Source of the DNA: Candidatus Hestiella acidicharens
Lineage (GTDB): Archaea > Thermoproteota > Thermoprotei_A > Sulfolobales > Acidilobaceae
Length of the DNA stretch: 8,124 bases
Direction of reading: 5' to 3'
Assembly (NCBI GenBank): GCA_015523575.1
Contig: WAJZ01000089.1
Span: forward strand, 1-8,124
Shown: in pieces, positions 1-5,474 of the stretch
Layout: the number at the start of each line of letters is the position of its first letter
Position numbering within the stretch: position 1 is the first letter of the stretch
The notes under the pieces: generated by a model
Database searches by the model: none
The model's input: only the letters and a program-made list of their open reading frames with translations
What the model was told of the DNA's origin: nothing
Program-made: the position numbers and the translations under genes

Positions 1-2
1 AA

Positions 3-1007
3 ATGTACAATAGGCTAAAGGCTCTCACGCCTAGGTCCAGCCAGTTAGTGGCGGTGTCACGAAAGCTACCAGGGACTGAAGAAGGCTTGGAGAGGTGGGA
101 GGCTAGGCAGCTCAGCCGTGGGATTGAGCGCGTCTGGCACATCATGAGGTTGTTGCGATTGCTTACAGAATACTTCGGGGATAAGTTGTTCTTCGGTGGT
201 GGCTCCATACTAAATTATGTCTACATGGTTAAGTTTAATGAGCCGCCTAGGTTAACCTTTGACTTGGATTCCACATGGTACAGAAAAGTTTCCTCCAAGA
301 GGGTGATATTGAAGGAGATGGTTGGCTTTAATAGGTGGTTGGCAGAGAATGACCTAACCCTTCAGATACCTTTGTCCGGAGATAGAGCTGCGGAGCTCTT
401 CATAGTTGAATATGATAGAGACAAGGACTTCTTTCCTGAGCTATTGTCACTACGCATGCCTGTCATCACACGATACGATGGGGAGCCCTTCCATAAATTT
501 CTAGGCATACAGGACTATGACATGATAATGAGGCTCAGGAAGGCCTTCAAAGAAGTGCTTGGTGTTAAAGATCCAAGAATAGACTATGTTCGTTTTGAGA
601 TTTCTCTAGAGCCTAAGGGCATGCCCCGAGAGAAGGCAGTACTAGAGGATATTTTCGGTTCAAGAACTCAAGCATGGATAACTAAGTTGGAGTACCAGCT
701 AGCGTCAAAGATAGCCTACAAGGTAGCTAAGGATTATGGTTCAGACCTTGGCTATAACCTGCACGACATACTGAAGGCTGTTCTAGACCTCCGCTTACTG
801 AAGGGAATGGATGTGAAGGCAGTCAAACGTTATGTGGTTCCTATAAATATAGAAACGGTTAAACGCAACCTAGAAGCACTTAAGTCACCGATGGGACGCA
901 AGCTCTGGGACAAGAACTACCACTATATATTAGCTAGGCGAAGATATACCCTAGAAGATTTAGCTAAACAGGTAAAAAGGCTCATAATGAGTAGTACGCT
1001 TGATTAA
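3..1007 (+). CDS. AbiEii/AbiGii-like nucleotidyltransferase (putative type IV toxin-like protein)
   Basis: The product resembles the nucleotidyltransferase toxins of AbiE-type systems, which transfer nucleotides to a cellular target and are normally paired with an AbiEi-like antitoxin. Seen in the 334-residue protein: a GGGS loop at residues 65-68 followed by RLTFDLD at 83-89, which matches the family's GG[ST]-x(n)-DxD active site with Asp87 and Asp89 as likely metal ligands. A later basic-aromatic segment (ITKLEYQLASKIAYK, 226-240) and NLHDILKAVLDL (252-263) correspond to the second conserved family block (K...R.KDxxDl). The ATG lies two bases from the window edge, so the true start may be further upstream, and no partner gene is visible downstream. 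Tandem hairpins follow the stop. The family call is from motif reading; the exact target is unknown. A housekeeping nucleotidyltransferase is an alternative. Confidence 0.72.
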   Translation: MYNRLKALTPRSSQLVAVSRKLPGTEEGLERWEARQLSRGIERVWHIMRLLRLLTEYFGDKLFFGGGSILNYVYMVKFNEPPRLTFDLDSTWYRKVSSKRVILKEMVGFNRWLAENDLTLQIPLSGDRAAELFIVEYDRDKDFFPELLSLRMPVITRYDGEPFHKFLGIQDYDMIMRLRKAFKEVLGVKDPRIDYVRFEISLEPKGMPREKAVLEDIFGSRTQAWITKLEYQLASKIAYKVAKDYGSDLGYNLHDILKAVLDLRLLKGMDVKAVKRYVVPINIETVKRNLEALKSPMGRKLWDKNYHYILARRRYTLEDLAKQVKRLIMSSTLD

Positions 1008-1092
1008 GTAGCTACTATAACACCTTAGTAATATTATTAGCCTCAAGAAAATAAATGCTACTAAGGGGCACTGATATCGTTATTCTATAAAT

Positions 1093-1129
1093 CATCAACT
1101 AGCGTTGATGGTGCATTAAGCACCCTTTT
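1093..1129 (+). terminator. tandem hairpins and T-tract downstream of the AbiEii-like gene
   Basis: About 85 nt after the stop codon at 1007, a perfect 7-bp stem (CATCAAC 1093-1099 with GTTGATG 1104-1110, loop TAGC) is followed directly by a perfect 5-bp stem (GGTGC 1110-1114 with GCACC 1120-1124, loop ATTAA). The two stems share G1110. A CTTTT run follows at 1125-1129. Archaea mostly terminate at T-tracts without hairpins, so this could instead be a processing or stability element, or a small structured RNA. Confidence 0.4.
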
Positions 1130-1188
1130 GCCTAGCAAGGTCCTTAACAGCTCAAGAGATCAGGATAGGTTAGGCAATGAATTCTATA

Positions 1189-1221
1189 ATATTATCAAAA
1201 ATCCACCTATATTATCAAAAA
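1189..1221 (+). repeat. 13-nt direct repeat with 20-nt period
   Basis: The sequence ATATTATCAAAAA occurs exactly at 1189-1201 and again at 1209-1221, so the copies start 20 nt apart, close to two helical turns. This spacing would place two bound protein units on the same DNA face, but the sequence is low in complexity and the function is unknown. Confidence 0.55.
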
Positions 1222-1419
1222 CTCAGTTGGCAAATGAATAAACCTAATTGTGGTCACTATTGTATAATGACTATACCTTTTCACAACCTAGCATGCTAGA
1301 AATAGGATTAAAAATAACTGTCAGTCTCGTTATATATTTTCAAAATTGATGCCTGAGACAAGAAAGCCCCGATCGATTTGCTATTATTACTTAAAAATAA
1401 TTATACGTATATTGTCTTT

Positions 1420-1936
1420 CTAAGATAGGATTCTTCTCTCTGCTTCATATACTAGCCTTTCTATTCTCTTGATTGCTTCCTCTACATCTTCTCTGCTACA
1501 CCATCCCTCGTAGAAGCAGACATGCATCGCCGTTGCTTGGGCCCAAGCATCACTCACCATCTTCCAAGCTCCTTTTCCATCTTCCTTTTGTATTCCCAGA
1601 GCTCCCTATGACTTGCTAACCTTCGAGCCTCCCGCCATTCCGCATAGGCCTTCACGGCCAAGGCTGCAACTCCCCAAACTTTCTCAGCCGCCTGTCTTAT
1701 GTTTTTTCAAGCCCCTCTCGAGCCTGCCCTAGTAGATATTTAGAAGCCTCTATGTACTCCTTTGCTCTCTCTGGTGGATCAAGATCTCTTAGAACGAGTT
1801 CTAACACATATTCCTCTAGACTAATTCCTAGCCTTCTGGCCTCCTGCTCCAGCCTCTCAACAACAGCTTGGGGAAGCCTAACGACTGCATCATTAGACAA
1901 CTCATATGAGCCTCCACTATACCTAAGTAGCAACAC
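1420..1936 (-). pseudogene. PaREP1-family protein, broken by two frameshifts
   Basis: PaREP1 proteins form a large paralogous family first noted in Pyrobaculum; their function is not established. The first frame (79 codons, GTG at 1936) gives VVRLPQAVVERLEQEARR, DLDPPERAKEYIEASKYLL and GLEKT, then stops at 1697. The next frame continues with AAEKVWGVAALAVKAYAEWR, ARRLASHRELWEYKRKMEKE and LGRW until a TGA near 1557. A third frame gives VSDAWAQATAMHVCFYEG, CSREDVEEAIKRIERLVYEA and ends at TAG 1420-1422. Together these three pieces make an almost full-length member. The second break is explained by loss of one G (TGG-TGA instead of TGG-GTG). The first lies next to a run of six A and fits a net loss of 4 (or 1) bases. 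Two independent lesions argue for genuine decay rather than a single sequencing error. Confidence 0.85.
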
Positions 1937-1957
1937 ACCTAATAAACGGATCCTACT

Positions 1958-1973
1958 GAGTATAAACTCTTTT
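1958..1973 (-). promoter_or_regulatory. TATA/BRE promoter of the PaREP1 gene
   Basis: On the minus strand AAAAGAGTTTATACTC forms a purine-rich BRE followed by a TATA box centred near 1964. The centre is about 28 nt from the GTG at 1936, which would give a leaderless transcript starting at or next to that codon. The promoter seems intact although the gene is broken. Confidence 0.5.
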
Positions 1974-2115
1974 AGGAGTCAGCTGGTTTCTTAGAAATGT
2001 TCAGGCTGATGAGGATTATGGGGAAGAGCTGCCAAGAGGTGCAACAGCTATACTAACCACTCCAGAGCCCCTAGAGGCTGGGCCAAGGATCGAAGAAGAA
2101 ACACTAGCTTTATGA
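1966..2115 (+). pseudogene. coding-like scrap without a start codon, unidentified
   Basis: A 49-codon open stretch on the plus strand reads as plausible protein (for example ADEDYGEELPRGATAIL and EPLEAGPRIEEETLAL, then TGA at 2113-2115). It contains no ATG, GTG or TTG codon in frame and is preceded by stop codons, so it cannot be a complete gene. It may be the 3' end of a gene lost by deletion next to the PaREP1 pseudogene. I do not recognise the family, and it may be chance. Confidence 0.25.
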
Positions 2116-2360
2116 CTCTACTCTTTAGGGTTTCGGATATATAGAGTGAAGCTGTCCAGTCGCTACTATCCCTTATGAATTCAAAAGCATATTAAATGTG
2201 CCGAAACCAAGGAAGCTGATACATATACACTAAATATCCTAAGCTAATGCGGGCATTAGTCACAAATATATACTGAAAAAACTACACCATCTTTAAGAAT
2301 AGTGAGGCTACTCTTTAATGGTAGCTGGTTTTCTATATTTGTTATAGTGATTGGGTATAA
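2116..2360. other. non-coding gap
   Basis: No gene-like ORF is seen. The only structure noted is an 8-bp inverted repeat, GGTTTCGG at 2129-2136 and CCGAAACC at 2201-2208, separated by 64 nt. Confidence 0.4.
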
Positions 2361-2557
2361 GAAGGATATGCCAAGCCTCTCGAGGCGCTAGGCTTGAAAG
2401 AAAGAGAGGAGTCGATAGTGCTTATACGTAAGCAGAGGGTAAGCGGAATTCTTATATTGGGGTATTTGGCAGAGCTGATGTTGATGGGTTGAAAAAGTAT
2501 GGAGAAGTGTGGCTCAAGTGCCATCTAGGCTTCCAAACAAAACCTTTTATACCTTAA
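2361..2557 (+). pseudogene. degenerate coding-like remnant in two frames, unidentified
   Basis: On the plus strand one frame (2361-2492) reads YAKPLEALGLKEREESIVLI followed by RKQ, and a second (2432-2557) reads NSYIGVFGRADVDGLKKYGE followed by VWLKCH. Both look more protein-like than random, have no credible start, and overlap in a way that suggests a frameshifted remnant. The second frame runs 11 nt into the 3' end of the convergent acyl-CoA dehydrogenase gene. No family is recognised, and chance cannot be excluded. Confidence 0.22.
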
Positions 2558-4214
2558 CTTTCTCCTTCCAATCTATACCGCTTAGCGTTCCACGTAATGA
2601 TATTATTGATTCCAGAACGCTTTTCTCTGGTACCCTAACGTTGTTGTAAAAGGCCATATCATTATAGAGCCTTGCAACCTCAGCGAAGGTATTGTCGTTC
2701 AGCGCCCTAGAAATGTCTAGCAAGAGGATAACGGCAGAAGCCCTCGCAAACCTGTTCAGCGCCCATTTCGCTATCCACTCCCCTTCCTGAGGCTTCTCCT
2801 CCACCTTCTTTATTGTGTTCTTTATTATGTTAAAGGCTTCTTCTGCCAGCGTTGCATTCTCTTGGCTCCTTACAACCTCTTCAAAGTCTTCGAGGAATGT
2901 TTTGTGTGCACCCTTCTTCCACATGGCCTCGAGCATGTCTAATGCCTGTATGTTGCTTGTGCCTTCCCATATAGGCGTTATTAATGCTTCCCTATGCCAC
3001 CTCTCCACAGGAAAGTCGTAGAGAAATCCTATGCCACCAAATACTTCCATTGCAGTCCTTGAAACCTCTGCCGCTATGTCTGCAGTAAAGTTCTTCGCTA
3101 TGTGGGTCATGAACCTTGCGTAGTGGTATTTATCTGTATATGGCGGCTCATCGTGCCACGCCTCGTCAAAAAGGCTTATAGCTTTCATCATTAACGCTAG
3201 GCCTGCCTCTACCTTAAGCTCAGCCTCCAAGAGATCCCTCGCCATGAGGGGGTGCTCCTTTGTTACCTTTCCGAAAGCGCTCCTTATCGAAGCATATCCA
3301 TAAGCCTCTAGATAGGACTTCCTGGCAACCCCCATGGCGCCCATGGAGTTGGCAAGCCTAGAAACCATAAGGTCTTCCATGGTGTAGTATATGCCTTTTT
3401 CAGGCTCCCCTATGAGGTATGCCTCCGTATCTATAAACTCCACTTCACCAGTTGGGACTGCAACTGTACCGCTCTTCCACTTCAGCCTCCTGACCCTGTA
3501 GTTTATCTTTCCGCTTGCATTAATCCTTGGCACCAAAAATAGGGAGAGACCTTTTGCACCCCCTTTAGCCCCCTTGATTCTAGCCGTTGTGAGGGCCATA
3601 TCAGCTATTCCTGCACCGCTTGAGAAGTATTTGTAGCCATTAAGCTTCCACGCCTTCTCATCCTTCTCGGCCTTCGTCTCGTTTGCCCCTAGGTCGCTAC
3701 CCCCTTGGACTTCGGTAAACCAAGTGGCGCCCCAGAGCGGCTCATCAATTCCAGAAAGATTTTTATAATAGTCCCTTATGCTTTTATCACCATATTTGAA
3801 GAGGGCATATGCTGTCTGTATAGTTATTGTTAGTATGCACGCGAGGCCAGGATCCCCTATGAGGTATATGCCGGCGTAGTGGTTGTGCCAGGATCTACCT
3901 TCGAATGGGTGCCTGTTAACCCCTAGGTTCTTTACTAGATTTACTATAACTTCCCTTTCCATAGGGTCTAGCCAGACTATATCTGGGTTTTCTTCGTTAA
4001 CTCCCCAGTTAACAAGCGTAGGGAAGCTAAACCTATCTACCCTATATGCCATCTCATATACTTCCTTACCCGTATATTTTCCGAGCTCCTTAAAATCAGG
4101 TTCCTTGCCTAGTGAGTACCTTAACATAAGCCTATATGGCTCGTCTAGTGAATAATGGTCCAGGCCATAAGCAAGGCTTATGTGCTCCAAGCTATTCAAA
4201 GGCACACCGAACAC
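2547..4214 (-). CDS. acyl-CoA dehydrogenase, AidB-like long form
   Basis: An FAD flavoenzyme that introduces a trans-2 double bond into acyl-CoA, the first step of beta-oxidation; presumably cytoplasmic. At 555 residues it is longer than classic ~380-residue enzymes and follows the AidB-like layout. Seen: WFTEVQGGSD (165-174), the N-terminal/beta-domain signature; a beta-domain with YKYFSSGAG (194-202) and GLSLFLVPR (222-230); the alpha-domain with EVFGGIGF (390-397); and PIWEGTSNIQ (414-423), where Glu417 sits at the catalytic base position. About 120 further residues form the extra C-terminal domain. The start is GTG at 4214; an AGGTGG motif directly abuts it and sits 9 nt before an in-frame GTG at 4205, so either may be used. 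The ligase relic upstream suggests an ancestral pair with an acyl-CoA ligase. The motifs indicate an active enzyme; chain length preference is unknown, and the DNA-repair-linked role of bacterial AidB should not be assumed. Confidence 0.94.
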   Translation of the reverse strand: MFGVPLNSLEHISLAYGLDHYSLDEPYRLMLRYSLGKEPDFKELGKYTGKEVYEMAYRVDRFSFPTLVNWGVNEENPDIVWLDPMEREVIVNLVKNLGVNRHPFEGRSWHNHYAGIYLIGDPGLACILTITIQTAYALFKYGDKSIRDYYKNLSGIDEPLWGATWFTEVQGGSDLGANETKAEKDEKAWKLNGYKYFSSGAGIADMALTTARIKGAKGGAKGLSLFLVPRINASGKINYRVRRLKWKSGTVAVPTGEVEFIDTEAYLIGEPEKGIYYTMEDLMVSRLANSMGAMGVARKSYLEAYGYASIRSAFGKVTKEHPLMARDLLEAELKVEAGLALMMKAISLFDEAWHDEPPYTDKYHYARFMTHIAKNFTADIAAEVSRTAMEVFGGIGFLYDFPVERWHREALITPIWEGTSNIQALDMLEAMWKKGAHKTFLEDFEEVVRSQENATLAEEAFNIIKNTIKKVEEKPQEGEWIAKWALNRFARASAVILLLDISRALNDNTFAEVARLYNDMAFYNNVRVPEKSVLESIISLRGTLSGIDWKEKVKV

Positions 4215-4237
4215 CCACCTATGCTATCACGAGAGCA

Positions 4238-4254
4238 GGTTTTAAACTAAAACC
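4238..4254 (-). promoter_or_regulatory. promoter of the acyl-CoA dehydrogenase with palindrome over the TATA box
   Basis: The 17-nt element GGTTTTAGTTTAAAACC (minus strand) is a perfect inverted repeat: 7-nt arms GGTTTTA/TAAAACC around GTT. Its TTTAAA core lies about 28 nt from the GTG at 4214, the correct place for an archaeal TATA box, giving a nearly leaderless transcript. A regulator bound to the palindrome would block TBP; a fatty-acid-responsive TetR-type repressor such as Sulfolobus FadR is a conceivable type. That is inference, as no regulator gene is in the window. Confidence 0.45.
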
Positions 4255-4377
4255 TTACTCACCTTCTAACATTTTCTCCATCGTTGCTTTAATTTCCCTT
4301 TTGTTTACTTTTCCAGTACTCGTTAAAGGAAGCTCTTCTACCTTAAGGAACTTATCTGGAATCCGCCATCCTAGCCA
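4255..4377 (-). pseudogene. C-terminal relic of an AMP-forming acyl-CoA ligase
   Basis: Forty codons before a TAA at 4255-4257 read WRIPDKFLKVEELPLTSTGK then VNKREIKATMEKMLEGE. This is the end of an acyl-CoA/AMP-binding synthetase: the PDK...V.ELP.T.TGK block holds the lysine (in TGK) that drives adenylation. The rest, about 450 residues with the ATP-binding core, is absent. The frame has no start codon, and its 5' end overlaps the last bases of the CDGSH gene. In the adjacent frame ALLRHMMMAR (ending at the TAGGATGG site) may be the preceding helix, with one extra base causing a shift, so the relic may extend to about 4404. It lies in the same direction as the acyl-CoA dehydrogenase and its last codons touch that gene's promoter, implying a former ligase-dehydrogenase pair reduced by deletion. 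Confidence 0.82.
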
Positions 4378-4649
4378 TCATCATGTGCCTCAGCAATGCG
4401 GCCTGAGACATAGCATATGTACCTTGGATCCATGCGCCCTTCGTCCTCAAGCACTATCCATTTAACCTTGCCCAATCTCCTATCCTCTTTATCATATAGG
4501 TAGATGGATTTCTCTTTTTCATCCGCCACGTTTATGTGAGCTCCACTACAGTATGGGTAGGTTTTGGATAAGCCGCACCTGCAAATGGTGGCATGCTTCT
4601 CCTCATCATAAAAAGGAGTCTTGGATTTGAAGAGTATTGGGCGTGGCAT
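4371..4649 (-). CDS. CDGSH-type iron-sulfur protein with variant motif
   Basis: A small cytoplasmic protein expected to bind a redox-active [2Fe-2S] cluster through three cysteines and one histidine. The 92-residue product has CRCGLSKTYPYCSGAH at 23-38: Cys23, Cys25, Cys34 and His38 match the C-x-C-x2-S-x3-P-x-C-x-G-[AST]-H signature. The Asp after the third Cys (the D of CDGSH) is replaced by Ser35. A charged tail of about 54 residues follows. The start is ATG, with GGAG six bases upstream. It begins 20 nt after the Dps-like gene stop, so the two are probably one operon, and an electron-transfer role in iron loading or release is plausible. The last codons overlap the acyl-CoA ligase relic, so the natural C-terminus may have been changed by a deletion junction. 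The cluster-binding call is firm by motif; the physiological role is inferred. Confidence 0.82.
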   Translation of the reverse strand: MPRPILFKSKTPFYDEEKHATICRCGLSKTYPYCSGAHINVADEKEKSIYLYDKEDRRLGKVKWIVLEDEGRMDPRYICYVSGRIAEAHDDG

Positions 4650-4669
4650 ACTAGACTCCTACCTATATG

Positions 4670-5208
4670 CTAGGTTTTGAGGAACTTTGAGAATGGGTTC
4701 TCCCCAGGGATCCTCCTCCTGAAGTGGCCGCTTGGCTTGTCCGTTAGTAGTTCCTCAAACCAGGCCTCATGTTCTGTCTCCTCGTGAAGTATTGCTAGGG
4801 CTAGGTTGCTTGTCCGGTAGCCATTGCCCCATATATAATCCAATATCTCGTTATAGACCCTGACGGCACACCTCTCCGCATCTAGTAACACCTTTAATAG
4901 GTTCTCTATAGTTGCATCCTTGGGCAGTTTGGCATCTACACAACTGGTCATGTTGACAAAGGTTCCTATATCATTTGGCAATTCTTCTCCCAACTCAGTG
5001 CTAATGCCTCGAAGTGGTTCCTGTCCTCTATCCTTGCGTCTTCAACTATCTCCTTTACGGCCTCTCCCTCGAGTCCGGCTGCGTGTATTCTAAGTATTGT
5101 GTAATAGTAGTAGGTGGTGAATTCTGCTGCAGATCTTATGAACATGTCTACTAGTTTGTTCACATCTATACCAGCTTTTTCTAGGAGTTCCACATTCCTC
5201 CGAGCCAT
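4670..5208 (-). pseudogene. Dps-like (DPSL) ferritin-family protein, interrupted by a frameshift
   Basis: Archaeal DPSL proteins are 12-mer iron-storage cages that use hydrogen peroxide to mineralise iron and protect DNA; they have a bacterioferritin-like diiron site. The first frame (ATG 5208 to a stop at 4966, 80 codons) holds helices A and [15 protein letters not shown] (27-40) and [14 protein letters not shown] (56-69). The second frame (open to the stop at 4670; possible TTG start at 4993) holds helices C and D: DAERCAVRVYNEI (38-50) and LHEETEHEAWFEELL (69-83), ending with SGHFRR. Diiron ligand candidates are present in both halves (Glu29, the EDRNH region; Glu40, ETEH), and so is the cysteine pair (Cys18, Cys42 of the second half) typical of DPSL. 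The break lies in the loop between B and C, where family members have about five more residues; a ~10-nt deletion explains it. It could be a true pseudogene, a two-chain protein, or a sequencing error. Confidence 0.85.
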
Positions 5209-5245
5209 CCAGAATACACTGTTTCTCCCTAGGTGGCCATTTATT

Positions 5246-5258
5246 CATTTTATATAGG
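5246..5258 (-). promoter_or_regulatory. TATA box of the Dps-like/CDGSH operon
   Basis: The minus strand reads ACCTATATAAAATGAA, a strong archaeal TATA box centred near 5252. Transcription would start near 5226, giving a leader of about 20 nt. AGGGAG lies ~16 nt before the ATG at 5208, so Shine-Dalgarno pairing would be poorly spaced. Confidence 0.55.
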
Positions 5259-5286
5259 TTTATTGTAGCACCTAAAGAGTTCCACC

Positions 5287-5327
5287 TAACCCATAGCTCC
5301 TCTTGGGGGTTATGGAGCCATGGGTAA
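5287..5327 (+). promoter_or_regulatory. two mutually exclusive hairpins sharing one arm
   Basis: Segment 5291-5300 (CCATAGCTCC) can pair with 5306-5315 as a 10-bp stem that includes two G-U pairs and a 5-nt loop. Alternatively 5289-5300 can pair with 5314-5325 (GGAGCCATGGGT) as a 12-bp stem with one A-C mismatch and a 13-nt loop. The G-U pairs work only in plus-strand RNA. Further short stems follow (GGCAT 5342-5346/ATGCC 5365-5369; GCCC 5367-5370/GGGC 5376-5379; GGAGCA 5382-5387/TGCTCC 5398-5403). The stretch 5281-5400 is about 55% G+C, richer than the surroundings by eye. It may be a structured RNA, a regulatory switch or a mobile-element end; no known RNA family is recognised. Confidence 0.35.
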
Positions 5328-5419
5328 CAGTTGAAGCCAACGGCATAAGGCTTCCATCTAAGTCATGCCCTGCGGGGGCTTGGAGCATTGCCCTCATTGC
5401 TCCTCAAACAATAACTTAA
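5312..5419 (+). CDS. possible small ORF or 3' gene remnant, unidentified
   Basis: ATG at 5312 opens a 35-codon frame (MEPWVTVEANGIRLPSKSCP then AGAWSIALIAPQTIT) ending with TAA at 5417-5419. There is no good TATA box, and the only G-rich run upstream (GGGGG, 5305-5309) directly abuts the ATG inside the hairpin. It might be the C-terminal end of a transposon protein of TnpB type, whose 3' ends lie next to hairpins, but no TnpB zinc finger or RuvC motif is present. A chance ORF is equally possible. Confidence 0.18.
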   Translation: MEPWVTVEANGIRLPSKSCPAGAWSIALIAPQTIT

Positions 5420-5474
5420 CTATCAATATGCATAAACTTTTCCTCAGAACGTTAAAATGCATTCAGTCCACAAG

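Larger units (their letters stand above)
1008..1419. other. non-coding gap without recognisable gene
   Basis: No ORF in this AT-rich 412-nt stretch looks like a real gene. Apart from the tandem hairpin near 1093-1129 it holds a 13-nt direct repeat (1189-1201 and 1209-1221) and a perfect 10-nt palindrome TATACGTATA (1402-1411) just past the end of the PaREP1 pseudogene. No tRNA, rRNA or C/D-box signature was found. Confidence 0.5.

Noticed and set aside
1092..1110. Possible C/D-box small RNA (TTGATGA on the minus strand)
   Set aside because: The purine at the first C-box position is missing and no CUGA D box lies at a suitable distance on the same strand.
2129..2208. 8-bp inverted repeat as ends of a small transposable element
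   Set aside because: The arms are short, the spacer has no coding content and no flanking target duplication was seen; it is within chance expectation.
2342..2524. Minus-strand 60-codon ORF downstream of the dehydrogenase
   Set aside because: Low-complexity, Ser/Leu/Pro-rich composition with no motif; the opposite strand reads more like protein.
4136..4465. Plus-strand 109-codon ORF across the dehydrogenase start and the CDGSH end
   Set aside because: It is antisense to the dehydrogenase N-terminus, the ligase relic and the CDGSH gene, with no family features.
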